DNA from: Exiguobacterium acetylicum DSM 20416
Lineage (GTDB): Bacteria; Bacillota; Bacilli; Exiguobacteriales; Exiguobacteriaceae
Reading direction: 5' to 3'
Assembly (NCBI RefSeq): GCF_000702605.1
Contig: NZ_JNIR01000001.1
Span: 486,501-550,500, forward strand
Length of the DNA stretch: 64,000 nucleotides
In this document: piece after piece, positions 9,152 to 16,641 of the stretch
How positions within the stretch are numbered: the first letter of the stretch is position 1
How the letters are laid out: each line of letters begins with the position of its first letter
The notes under the pieces: model-generated
The model's input: only the letters and a program-made list of their open reading frames with translations
What the model was told of the DNA's origin: nothing
Database searches by the model: none
Made by a program: the position numbers and the translations under genes

Positions 9152-9331
9152 TTACGATGGAATACCGCCGTAAATCAATGTCGCAATCCCGAACCAGCCG
9201 AATAAGACGACAGTCAGACCTGCGAATACGAGTGGAAACATTTGGCGTTTCTTAAGTGAACGAACGACGGCCCAAACGCCGACGAGTGCGACGAAGAAGA
9301 AAAGCCAACCGATTGGTTGATCCAAATGCAT
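9152..9331 (-). CDS. DUF2759 family small membrane protein (YqgW-like)
   Basis: A 59-residue protein (MHLDQPIGWLFFFVALVGVW...) with two predicted membrane helices separated by a basic turn (RSLKKRQ), so probably a hairpin in the membrane. It matches YqgW/DUF2759 in size and gene position. The start was taken at the ATG following GGGGGAG; a longer frame adds seven residues without a binding site. Function unknown. Confidence 0.75.
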   Translation of the reverse strand: MHLDQPIGWLFFFVALVGVWAVVRSLKKRQMFPLVFAGLTVVLFGWFGIATLIYGGIPS

Positions 9332-9499
9332 GACGTACTCCCCCTTAAACAATCACGTTATGAATTTCACGAAGATTTCACTTAAATCTCACTTTTTAGT
9401 TTATCCGACTCGCGGGATAAAGTCGAGAGGGCGTTGCAGGAACTTTCGACAATTTCGTGTATAGTAGGAGAAGAGTCTATTGTAAAGGGGTTTTATAGA

Positions 9500-10117
9500 A
9501 TGGAAATCGTAATGATCACTTCCGGTATGGCATCTGAGAATGGTTATTTGTTATTTAAAGACAAGGAATGTCTCGTCATCGATCCAGGTACAGAAGATAT
9601 GCGGTTTTTCGATGAAATTGAAAGTCGAGGAGCAACCTTAAAAGCGATTTTGTTGACGCATGCGCATTTTGACCATATCGGAGGTGTCGATATGTTACGA
9701 CGTTTCACGGAGGCACCGGTCTATGTCCATGCAGAAGAAGCAGGGTGGCTCGGTAATCCGGAATGGAATGGTTCAGCAAAATTCGGAATGCCACCGATGC
9801 GGATGAAACCAGCAGATCATCTGTTGCAACCAGGACGGTTGACGATCGGTAGCTTTTCGATGCATGTTCTTGAGACGCCAGGGCACTCACCAGGAAGTGT
9901 GACGTTCTACTTCAAAGGAGAGCGAATCGCGTTCGGTGGAGATCTTTTGTTCCAGCAAGGCGTCGGACGAACGGATCTTCATGGTGGGGATCAAGACGTG
10001 CTGATGCGTTCGCTCGATCGAATCATCGCGGAATTACCAGCAGATACGACGGTCTATCCGGGGCACGGTCCGAGTACAACGATTCGTCAAGAGATGAAAT
10101 CGAATCCATTCCTCTGA
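9500..10117 (+). CDS. MBL-fold hydrolase (YqgX, glyoxalase II-like)
   Basis: A 205-residue metallo-beta-lactamase-fold hydrolase. The dinuclear metal motif THAHFDH (His54, His56, Asp58, His59) is intact, followed by TPGHSPGS (metal His), FGGDLLF (bridging Asp) and YPGHGPST (final His). The closest functional relatives hydrolyse thioesters such as S-lactoylglutathione or bacillithiol conjugates. ATG 9500 was chosen over an upstream frame because AAAGGGG precedes it. It lies alone and ends at a bidirectional terminator. Confidence 0.88.
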   Translation: MEIVMITSGMASENGYLLFKDKECLVIDPGTEDMRFFDEIESRGATLKAILLTHAHFDHIGGVDMLRRFTEAPVYVHAEEAGWLGNPEWNGSAKFGMPPMRMKPADHLLQPGRLTIGSFSMHVLETPGHSPGSVTFYFKGERIAFGGDLLFQQGVGRTDLHGGDQDVLMRSLDRIIAELPADTTVYPGHGPSTTIRQEMKSNPFL

Positions 10118-10119
10118 CA

Positions 10120-10156
10120 AAAAAACTCGCCATCCGAAAGGATGGCGAGTTTTTTT
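10120..10156. terminator. Bidirectional terminator between yqgX and yqgY
   Basis: Perfect 12-bp stem AACTCGCCATCC-GAAA-GGATGGCGAGTT with A residues before and T residues after, so it serves both converging genes. Confidence 0.9.
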
Positions 10157-10158
10157 CA

Positions 10159-10422
10159 TTACATCTGGAAGTTTGACCAGTACGTAAAGACGATGAAAAA
10201 TACAGTTAAGTAAGCTCCAAAGATATAGACATACGTTTTTTCAGTTAAGCGCAAGTAACCAAGCGCTGCAAAAAAGACAGTTTGTGCTAAGAAGACGAAG
10301 CCCATGACTAAAAATGAATCCGTATGCTCACTTGAGCTTGCATCGCCACCCAATGCGCCGATAAATGCCATGACTGCGATAATACCAGTCCAGAAACCGA
10401 GTACGCGGTACATTCTCCCCAT
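10159..10422 (-). CDS. DUF2626 family small membrane protein (YqgY-like)
   Basis: An 87-residue protein starting MGRMYRVLGFWTGI, with three hydrophobic segments and the family motif YVYIFGAYLTVFF near the C-terminus. Sequence and position match YqgY of Bacillus (DUF2626), of unknown function. It is transcribed divergently from the Spx/MgsR-type gene; AGGGGG lies 8 bases before the start. Confidence 0.8.
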   Translation of the reverse strand: MGRMYRVLGFWTGIIAVMAFIGALGGDASSSEHTDSFLVMGFVFLAQTVFFAALGYLRLTEKTYVYIFGAYLTVFFIVFTYWSNFQM

Positions 10423-10554
10423 TCCTATAACCCCCTAAATCCGACAGATAGTCAATATACGTACTTATTTTACCAAGCAAACAATCATTCGTCTATCCTG
10501 TTCTAGTGATTGTTAAGGAATAACTGTGAACAAAAGATGAAGTTTCAAAAAAAG

Positions 10555-10606
10555 TTGTACAATAGTTGTACAAAAGGTGTACAAAGTCAAAATGGCATGC
10601 TATAGT
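10555..10606 (+). promoter_or_regulatory. Phased TTGTACAA palindromes in the mgsR-like promoter
   Basis: TTGTACAA occurs at 10555-10562 and 10566-10573, and GTGTACAA at 10577-10584, each exactly 11 bp apart. The palindromes are therefore on the same face of the helix. TATAGT at 10601-10606 is a plausible -10, with the third copy at the -35 position (18-bp spacer). A regulator binding cooperatively over the -35 is inferred; its identity is not known. Confidence 0.5.
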
Positions 10607-10646
10607 AACTGTAATGAAACCCCACACTTTGAGAGGAGGAGCAAAA

Positions 10647-11033
10647 ATGACGAATGAACTAGTCTTTTTCACATATCCAAGTTGTACATCATGTCGTAAA
10701 ACGAAATCATGGTTAAAAGAGGAACATGTTGATGTAGAGGAACGTCATCTGTTCAGAAATGCTCCAACAGTTGATGAACTCATGGAACTGTTGAAATTAT
10801 CGACGGACGGGATTGAAAGTTTGCTCGCAACACGCAGTCAAGCCTTCAAAGATCTCGGCATTGATATTGAAGACATGAAACTCAGTGAGTTATTACGCCT
10901 CATGAGTGACAATCCGAAATTATTACGCCGTCCAATCATCACTGATGGAAAACAACTTGTTATCGGATACGATAAACCAGGTCTTGAGACATTGGCGAAG
11001 CGTAAACATCGGACAATTGCACACGTATCGTAA
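10647..11033 (+). CDS. mgsR: Spx/MgsR family transcriptional regulator (ArsC-like fold)
   Basis: A 128-residue thioredoxin-fold protein with the redox pair Cys13-X-X-Cys16 (PSCTSC) and the RPI region LLRRPIITDGKQLVIGYD, typical of Spx-type regulators that bind the RNA polymerase alpha subunit. Its place between yqgY and comGA equals that of yqgZ (mgsR) in B. subtilis, so MgsR is preferred over Spx. The start follows GAGAGGAGG. The promoter carries three phased palindromes. A terminator separates it from comGA. Confidence 0.8.
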   Translation: MTNELVFFTYPSCTSCRKTKSWLKEEHVDVEERHLFRNAPTVDELMELLKLSTDGIESLLATRSQAFKDLGIDIEDMKLSELLRLMSDNPKLLRRPIITDGKQLVIGYDKPGLETLAKRKHRTIAHVS

Positions 11034-11063
11034 AGAAGCCGGTTTGGTCGGCTTCTTTTTTTT
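11034..11063 (+). terminator. Intrinsic terminator between mgsR and comGA
   Basis: AAGAAGCC / GGCTTCTT stem followed by eight T residues. It begins right after the stop codon and lies about 30 bases before comGA. Confidence 0.85.
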
Positions 11064-11094
11064 GTGTATTGTCTGCTTAAGGAGGTGAAGAGAA

Positions 11095-11937
11095 ATGAAG
11101 GAATGGACGACACAACTCATGGAACGATTCGAATCACTTGGTGCAACAGATGTTCATTTCGTACCGAATGAAGCTTGCGTCCGAATCGTTTGTCGAACAG
11201 GTGACGGTTTGTGTGAACAAGAAGAGGTGGAATTGACGCGTTATCGAACGCTTGTCAGTCATGTCCGCTATGAGGCGAACTTAAAGGAACAGAACGAGCG
11301 GATTCCGCAAAGTGGTTTGTATCCGCACGGGAAAAAGGGCATGCGCGTCTCGTTGTTACCGAGTCGACAAGGGGATGCGATGTCATGGCGCTTCTATCGT
11401 TCGACGGTCTCTCAAGAAACGGCTTTACGCACGTTACATGATCAATTGGACTTCGGTTGGTTAGCTGAACAACGACACGGGTGTATCGTCATTTCTGGAT
11501 CGACAGGTGCAGGAAAGACGACGATGTTATATTCCTTGATGAGTGCAATGGAAGAAAAGCGAATCATCTCGATTGAAGATCCGGTGGAATGTACGGTACC
11601 AAACGTCTTACAACTGGAACTAAATGAAAAAGCAGGATTCACTGCTACGCGATGTTTCGAGGAAATATTGCGAGCGGATCCGGATTGGATTGCTTTTGGT
11701 GAGGTGCGGACGAGGGAGGCGGCACGTCTGACGATGAATGCCGCACTTAGTGGTCACGTCGTATTGTTTACGTTACACGCTGGAAGTATTGATGAGGCAC
11801 GATTGCGATTGCACAGTTTAGGTATCGAAGAGTCAGAGCTGGCTGTCTGTCAACGCATCATTCATCTCGAGCGAAAAGGAGAGGATGTCCGCTGTACCGT
11901 CAGAAACTTACAAGCCGCGATCAAAGTCGGTTCTTAA
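11095..11937 (+). CDS. comGA: Competence pseudopilus assembly ATPase ComGA
   Basis: Cytoplasmic secretion ATPase that powers assembly of the transformation pseudopilus. Walker A GSTGAGKT is at residues 135-142, the Asp box EDPVE at 161-165, and ADPDWIAFGEVRTREAA (about residue 198 on) is the Walker B/His-box region. At 280 residues it is shorter than B. subtilis ComGA (about 356), mainly through a reduced N-terminal domain. AAGGAGGTG precedes the ATG. It heads a seven-gene comG operon. No ComK box is evident in the 60 bases before it. Confidence 0.92.
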   Translation: MKEWTTQLMERFESLGATDVHFVPNEACVRIVCRTGDGLCEQEEVELTRYRTLVSHVRYEANLKEQNERIPQSGLYPHGKKGMRVSLLPSRQGDAMSWRFYRSTVSQETALRTLHDQLDFGWLAEQRHGCIVISGSTGAGKTTMLYSLMSAMEEKRIISIEDPVECTVPNVLQLELNEKAGFTATRCFEEILRADPDWIAFGEVRTREAARLTMNAALSGHVVLFTLHAGSIDEARLRLHSLGIEESELAVCQRIIHLERKGEDVRCTVRNLQAAIKVGS

Positions 11938-11951
11938 AACGATATCATCGC

Positions 11952-12893
11952 TTGTTATCAAAAGGCATTTCCGCGAAAGAGACGTTACTCATTTTAAAAC
12001 GATTCGAGCGTCATCCGTTCTCAGAAGTAGTCGGAGAAATGGAACAATGTCTTGAACAAGGAGACTCCTTTGCAGCATCCCTTGAACCGCTTGCGTTAAC
12101 GAATACCTTAAAACGACTTCTATTTGTTGGAGAAAGGACAGAGCGACCGTTGCTCGTTCTTCGCCAAATCGTAAAACTGCTCGACCTCGAAACAGAAATG
12201 CGTTCGAAGTTTTGGAAGATGATCCGGTATCCGCTTGTTCTAGCAACCAGTCTATTCCTTCTGTTCTTCTTTTACGCCCTCTATGTATTTCCGTCTCTCC
12301 TTGAGATGTCGGACCCGAAGACTCTCCCCTCATTTCTGCATCTCCTTCTTCACCCCTCTGCGAAATATCTGCTCGCAAGTATTCCCGTTATTTTGTTAAC
12401 CTCCGGTTACCTCTTTTTTCGCTTCTTTCCGTTAAACCGTATTTTACGACTGAAACCGTTACAGCGTTTGATTCGTCTCTACTACAGCTATTTATTCACG
12501 ATCGAAGTAGGATCGTTCATCGATGCTGGCTTCTCGCTTGAAGAGACCTTTCGTCACCTCGAGCAAGGACAAGCGAATAAAAAAGGACATTTGTACGCTC
12601 GTCTACATGCTAAACAACAGGCAGGGGAACCACTTGCAGAAGCGCTTGGCGAAGATGAAATCATCGAAGCCGAGACGATTGGGATCGTCCATTTGGCGCG
12701 GGAAAGTGGCGATCTTGGTCCGTTGTTGCTTGAACAAGCGACACTCTTGCATGAGTCGATGGAAGAGGAACTAGAGAAAAAGTTGTTATGGATCGAGCCG
12801 ATTTTGTACGGTGGAATGACGATCATGACGGGAACGTTGTTTCTCATCTTGTATTATCCGATTCAGCTAGCGATACAGCAGCTTCCATTCTAA
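11952..12893 (+). CDS. comGB: Competence membrane platform protein ComGB
   Basis: PilC/GspF-type inner-membrane protein that anchors ComGA and pseudopilin assembly. The 313 residues show two GspF repeats with three membrane helices (about residues 85-110, 138-158 and the C-terminus). The start is uncertain: TTG 11952 has no binding site, and the same frame stays open upstream inside comGA, reading about 20 more plausible residues (ending RFLKRYHRLL). AAAGGAG at ~11875 lies 10 bases before an in-frame CTG at 11892. Translation is probably coupled to comGA. Confidence 0.85.
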   Translation: MLSKGISAKETLLILKRFERHPFSEVVGEMEQCLEQGDSFAASLEPLALTNTLKRLLFVGERTERPLLVLRQIVKLLDLETEMRSKFWKMIRYPLVLATSLFLLFFFYALYVFPSLLEMSDPKTLPSFLHLLLHPSAKYLLASIPVILLTSGYLFFRFFPLNRILRLKPLQRLIRLYYSYLFTIEVGSFIDAGFSLEETFRHLEQGQANKKGHLYARLHAKQQAGEPLAEALGEDEIIEAETIGIVHLARESGDLGPLLLEQATLLHESMEEELEKKLLWIEPILYGGMTIMTGTLFLILYYPIQLAIQQLPF

Positions 12894-12910
12894 ACAGAGG
12901 AGACGATACG

Positions 12911-13222
12911 ATGAAACAATTCTTAAAACGACAGGACGGATTCACCTTACTTGAGATGGCAGCCGTCTTATTGATCATTTCGTTGTTACTACTCGTTTTG
13001 ATTCCAACGATGACAAGTGGAAAGGACCAGGCGAAAGGTGTCAGTTGTGAGGCGAACATTCGCGTCATTCGCTCGGAGGTTAATTTGTATTACGCGAAAG
13101 AGAAAAAGTACCCAGAATCGCTCCAGACGATCAATCGCGGAACAGCTGATAAACCGAATGCTCTCGTCTGTGATCAGGAGACATATACGTATGATCCGAA
13201 GACTGGCGAACTTACGAAGTGA
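12911..13222 (+). CDS. comGC: Major competence pseudopilin ComGC
   Basis: A 103-residue class-3 (type IV-like) pseudopilin and the main subunit of the DNA-uptake pilus. After a short basic leader (MKQFLKRQDG) comes the prepilin peptidase site G-FTLLEM and a hydrophobic helix (AAVLLIISLLLLVLIP). The mature part has two cysteines that may form the disulfide typical of ComGC. GAGGAGACG precedes the ATG. The 3' end overlaps comGD by 32 bases. Confidence 0.92.
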   Translation: MKQFLKRQDGFTLLEMAAVLLIISLLLLVLIPTMTSGKDQAKGVSCEANIRVIRSEVNLYYAKEKKYPESLQTINRGTADKPNALVCDQETYTYDPKTGELTK

Positions 13223-13652
13223 ACAAGGATTTACCTTATTTGAGATGACGGCGGTGCTGACAATCATTGCTTGTTTACTTGTTTTTTTGTTGCCGGCACT
13301 GTTTGAAAAACGACCGGACTGGATTCCGCTTGAACAAGAGGTTCGTCTGATGGAACAAGATATTCAGACGCTTCGACTCATGCAGTACTCAAAGCAAGAT
13401 CAAGCATTGATGCAGTTTCGATTTCGAGGAGACGGTACAGGATACCTTATCCTTGCGGATGACAGGTTGTTATGGCAACGGACATTTCAAAATGGTCATA
13501 CGTGTACCGTTCCGCCCTCGAATCGCATTATCTACTTCAAAAGCTATCACTCGATCTATGCAGCGACCTGGTCTTGCCGTTCGGCAACAGCCGAGTATGA
13601 AATCAAATTTTTACTTGGGAACTATCAAATGGCAATCCGTAAAGTGAGGTGA
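13191..13652 (+). CDS. comGD: Minor competence pseudopilin ComGD
   Basis: A 153-residue pseudopilin with the prepilin cleavage motif EQG-FTLFEM (about residues 12-20) and the hydrophobic stretch TAVLTIIACLLVFLLPALF. ATG 13191 (MIRRLANLRSEQG) gives the expected short leader and overlaps comGC by 32 bases, as usual in comG operons. Four cysteines occur in the second half. A minor pseudopilin role in priming the pilus is inferred from the family. Confidence 0.85.
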   Translation: MIRRLANLRSEQGFTLFEMTAVLTIIACLLVFLLPALFEKRPDWIPLEQEVRLMEQDIQTLRLMQYSKQDQALMQFRFRGDGTGYLILADDRLLWQRTFQNGHTCTVPPSNRIIYFKSYHSIYAATWSCRSATAEYEIKFLLGNYQMAIRKVR

Positions 13653-13657
13653 GAAGC

Positions 13658-14017
13658 ATGCAGAACGAACGCCAAGCGGGCTTCTCTTTGCTTGAAGTGA
13701 TGCTCTCTATCGTTGCAATCGGTATCTTCATGATGTTAGCGATTGATCCTTATCTCGATTTACGGACGAAACAAATGAAATGGGAACAAGAGACGGAACA
13801 GCTTGAGCAGATGGCTACGGATCAAGTTGAAAACCGAACAGCGTCCTATGTCCTGAAACAAGGAGCGTGGTGCAATGAAACGATGTGTCTTGCGAGCGGA
13901 ATCCGGAATGACCCTTCTCGAACTGTCATTCGTCCTATGGCTGAGCCCACTTCTTCTGCTGGCAATCTTGACACTGACCCCACTCGTTCGTCCGCCGGAA
14001 GTCAACCGAATGAATGA
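13658..14017 (+). CDS. comGE: Minor competence pseudopilin ComGE-like
   Basis: A 119-residue protein with leader MQNERQAG, cleavage motif G-FSLLEVML and a hydrophobic helix, in the comGE position. The start follows GAGGTGAGAAGC. It overlaps comGF by 143 bases, far more than normal. The last ~45 residues (PSRTVIRPMAEPTSSAG...) are low-complexity and look like a shadow of comGF. In the third frame a TGA at 13876-13878 would overlap comGF's ATG exactly. Either the overlap is real or a frameshift has lost the true stop. Confidence 0.7.
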   Translation: MQNERQAGFSLLEVMLSIVAIGIFMMLAIDPYLDLRTKQMKWEQETEQLEQMATDQVENRTASYVLKQGAWCNETMCLASGIRNDPSRTVIRPMAEPTSSAGNLDTDPTRSSAGSQPNE

Positions 14018-14303
14018 AGAATTGTTCTTTCATACCGTGGAACGACTGATGTGGCGCAGTACGATGTGTGAGCGCCTCGGAGACGAGATTCGTGGAATGG
14101 ACGTCAATCCGGGAGAGACAGCTGAAAAGTGGCGTCTCGTCCGTGTGCAAGATCAACTACGTCTCAAGAAAGAACAGGGAGGTGAACTGACATACGCCCG
14201 CGATGTCAAACAATATACCGTGACAGGGGATGCCGAGATTCTCTCGATTCAGTTGAACGACAGCAGACGTTCCTTCCGATGCGTCAGGAAGGATTCATCT
14301 TGA
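13875..14303 (+). CDS. comGF: Minor competence pseudopilin ComGF-like
   Basis: A 142-residue protein starting MKRCVLRAESGMTLLELSF, with the prepilin motif SG-MTLLEL and a hydrophobic stretch to about residue 38. The position corresponds to comGF of B. subtilis. It begins inside the 3' part of comGE and ends overlapping comGG by 25 bases. Cysteines near residues 68 and 137 may pair. Confidence 0.75.
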   Translation: MKRCVLRAESGMTLLELSFVLWLSPLLLLAILTLTPLVRPPEVNRMNEELFFHTVERLMWRSTMCERLGDEIRGMDVNPGETAEKWRLVRVQDQLRLKKEQGGELTYARDVKQYTVTGDAEILSIQLNDSRRSFRCVRKDSS

Positions 14304-14572
14304 TTCAAACGTTACTGTTACTGCTAGGAATGGGAGTCGTGCTCTTGATCTCTTGTCAGCAGATTGACGAAGAGATGCGGCGTCATCAGTTAGAGCAAGA
14401 AGCGCTCCAACTTGAATCTCTCATCCGAGCGGCAAAAGCAGATTGTACGAAGGACGAGACCCTTCGCTATCCAATCGGACAAGTCAGCTGTACAGCGACC
14501 GATAAAGGCTTTAAAATGGAAGCGAGATTAGAGAATGGTCAAAGAATCGAGGCGGTCGTCACACATGAGTAA
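14279..14572 (+). CDS. comGG: Competence protein ComGG-like
   Basis: A 97-residue protein with N-terminus MRQEGFILIQTLLLLLGMGVVLL, where EG-FILIQT resembles a degenerate prepilin site followed by a membrane helix. Last of the comG genes by position and weakly conserved, as ComGG usually is. It overlaps comGF at the start and aroK at the end. Confidence 0.7.
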   Translation: MRQEGFILIQTLLLLLGMGVVLLISCQQIDEEMRRHQLEQEALQLESLIRAAKADCTKDETLRYPIGQVSCTATDKGFKMEARLENGQRIEAVVTHE

Positions 14573-15050
14573 GGTTTATTTGATTGGGTTTATGGGAACT
14601 GGTAAAACAGCCGTCGGACATCGATTGGGTATACAATACGAGATCGACGAACTGGATGAACGGTTCGAACAGGAACATGGACAAACGATTACCGCTTTTT
14701 TCGCTGAGCATGGCGAAGCAGGGTTTCGTACACATGAAAGCGAATTGTTGAAGAGTAGCAAAGCCGAAGTGGTTGTTACAGGTGGCGGGATCGTCGAACG
14801 AGAAGAGAACCGACTGTACATGCAGGAATCCGGAATAGTCGTCTGGATCGATACACCCTTTGATTTGATTTGGGAACGGATCGCCTCTGATCAAAATCGT
14901 CCACTCGTGACAGAACGGGAACAAGTGAGACGATTGTTTGAACGTCGCTATTCCTTATATGCTGTAGTGGCTACTGTCCGACTTGAAGGGACGGCATCAA
15001 TCGAAGAATTAACGCGTGCGATTGAAACTGTATTGGAGGAGAAGTTATGA
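14565..15050 (+). CDS. aroK: Shikimate kinase
   Basis: Phosphorylates shikimate at the 3-hydroxyl with ATP (shikimate pathway). The 161 residues start MSKVYLIGFMGTGKT, with the Walker A loop at 8-15. The motifs DELDERFEQEHG (shikimate-binding Asp), GEAGFRTHESELL and VVTGGGIVE are the usual substrate-binding elements. It starts within the last codons of comGG and overlaps the next gene by 4 bases, so it is read from the competence operon. Confidence 0.88.
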   Translation: MSKVYLIGFMGTGKTAVGHRLGIQYEIDELDERFEQEHGQTITAFFAEHGEAGFRTHESELLKSSKAEVVVTGGGIVEREENRLYMQESGIVVWIDTPFDLIWERIASDQNRPLVTEREQVRRLFERRYSLYAVVATVRLEGTASIEELTRAIETVLEEKL

Positions 15051-15361
15051 TTTGGATTACATTAGGTATTATTTTATTGGCCATCGTAGGACTCGTGTTG
15101 TTCGGATTCAGTCTTTACAAAAAAAAGCTGTCTCAAGATATTCGGCAGTTAAAACAACTGATGGAGCGCTTTACGATTCGTCAGCAAACCTTGCAGACGA
15201 ACATCGATCATACGACGCAGCGAATCGATCAAATCAAAGGGAATATCAATCGAATCACTGAAGAAGGAAATCGTGTGAAGCAAGGAGCGAGTCAATTGGT
15301 GACGGAAGGTCGTCGACTCCAGGAGGAAATCAAACGAACTGCCGGAATCAAACAATTTTGA
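15047..15361 (+). CDS. Small membrane-anchored coiled-coil protein
   Basis: A 104-residue protein with one N-terminal membrane helix (IWITLGIILLAIVGLVLFGFSLY), then a long hydrophilic heptad-rich stretch (about residues 28-98), consistent with a cytoplasmic or surface coiled coil. It resembles DUF948-type proteins in layout, but the family was not identified. ATGA overlap with aroK shows translational coupling, and the operon ends at the terminator just after it. Confidence 0.65.
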   Translation: MIWITLGIILLAIVGLVLFGFSLYKKKLSQDIRQLKQLMERFTIRQQTLQTNIDHTTQRIDQIKGNINRITEEGNRVKQGASQLVTEGRRLQEEIKRTAGIKQF

Positions 15362-15393
15362 AATGGCTTTCATGGGAAGAATATGAAACAATA

Positions 15394-15427
15394 GGAGAGA
15401 AGGGACAGGGTCCTTTCTCTCTTTTTC
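15394..15427 (+). terminator. Intrinsic terminator ending the comG-aroK operon
   Basis: Perfect 12-bp stem GAGAGAAGGGAC / GTCCTTTCTCTC with a three-base loop, then a T-rich tail. Confidence 0.88.
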
Positions 15428-15545
15428 GTATGTTCCTTTTTCCGAATAATACTAGATAATTATGATTTTAATTGGTAAGATGGATTTGAAAATGGAACAT
15501 TAAAGAGAAGAGAGAGTGAAAACGTTCGTAAATAGGGGGATTTGT

Positions 15546-16628
15546 ATGAGTCAAACGACATTGAAAAGAACACCGTTATTCGAAACGGTTTCGCAAACCG
15601 GTAAGATGGTGGATTTTGCGGGATTTGAAATGCCAGTTTTGTTTTCCTCGATTAAAGAAGAACACGTTGCAGTAAGGGAAAATGTCGGCATGTTCGATGT
15701 CTCGCACATGGGAGAACTGTTCGTCAGCGGACCGGATGCTCTGACGTTTTTACAAGCTACATTATCGAACGATATTTCGAAGATTGCGGTGGGGCAAGCG
15801 CAATATAATGTCTTATGCCAAGAAGACGGTGGGACAGTGGATGATTTACTCGTCTATCGTTTGGCAGAAACGGACTATCTTCTCGTCGTCAATGCTTCGA
15901 ACATTGAAAAAGACGAACAACATTTACGTCACTATCTAACAGGGGACGTCACGCTTGAGAATCAGTCGGAACAATATGGCCAAATTGCTGTCCAAGGACC
16001 ACGTGCGGAAGCCATTCTTTCTGGCATGACATCACTTGTCTTATCAGAAATCGGATTTTTCAAGTTCCAACGGGGGACGGTTGCAGGAGTGGAAATGATC
16101 GTCTCACGCAGTGGGTACACAGGGGAAGATGGGTTCGAACTCTACATGGCAGCTGGTGACGCACCTGCTGTCTGGCAAGCACTGCTTGAGCAAGGTGTCG
16201 TACCATGCGGGCTCGGAGCACGCGACACATTACGTTTTGAGGCATGTCTTCCGCTTTATGGACATGAATTATCAGCAACGATTTCACCAATCGAAGCGGG
16301 AATGGGATTTGCGGTCAAACCACAAGTCAAACCGTTCGTCGGTTCGGAAGTCTTGTTGCAACAGAAAGAACAAGGAGCACCGCGGCGCTTGATCGGTCTT
16401 GAATTACTCGATAAAGGGATTGCGCGTCAAGATGCACCGGTTTGGCATGACGGGGAAGTCGTTGGAGTCGTGACGACAGGTACATTGCCGCCGACAGTCG
16501 GAAAAGCGATTGCTTGGGCACTCGTTCCTGCAGAAGTAGCGGAACAAGATCAATTTGAAGTGGAAGTACGCGGAAAACGTTTAGCAGCGAAACGAACAGC
16601 GACACCGTTTTATCGTCGCACGAAATAA
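15546..16628 (+). CDS. gcvT: Glycine cleavage system T protein (aminomethyltransferase)
   Basis: Transfers the methylene group from aminomethyl-lipoyl GcvH to tetrahydrofolate and releases ammonia. The 360 residues match GcvT length. Typical motifs are MVDFAGFEMPV, FDVSHMGEL, SGYTGEDGFELY and GLGARDTLRFEACLPLYGHEL. ATG 15546 follows AGGGGG at the right distance. It heads gcvT-gcvPA-gcvPB. The glycine riboswitch that precedes this operon in B. subtilis is not visible here. Confidence 0.95.
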   Translation: MSQTTLKRTPLFETVSQTGKMVDFAGFEMPVLFSSIKEEHVAVRENVGMFDVSHMGELFVSGPDALTFLQATLSNDISKIAVGQAQYNVLCQEDGGTVDDLLVYRLAETDYLLVVNASNIEKDEQHLRHYLTGDVTLENQSEQYGQIAVQGPRAEAILSGMTSLVLSEIGFFKFQRGTVAGVEMIVSRSGYTGEDGFELYMAAGDAPAVWQALLEQGVVPCGLGARDTLRFEACLPLYGHELSATISPIEAGMGFAVKPQVKPFVGSEVLLQQKEQGAPRRLIGLELLDKGIARQDAPVWHDGEVVGVVTTGTLPPTVGKAIAWALVPAEVAEQDQFEVEVRGKRLAAKRTATPFYRRTK

Positions 16629-16641
16629 GGGGGATATTTCT

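Noticed and set aside
11041-11094. ComK box before comGA
   Set aside because: Only A/T runs of the preceding terminator are present; no AAAA-N5-TTTT pair with proper spacing was found.
13017-13190. Longer 5' extension of comGD inside comGC
   Set aside because: The extension is Arg-rich shadow sequence of comGC; ATG 13191 gives a normal prepilin leader.
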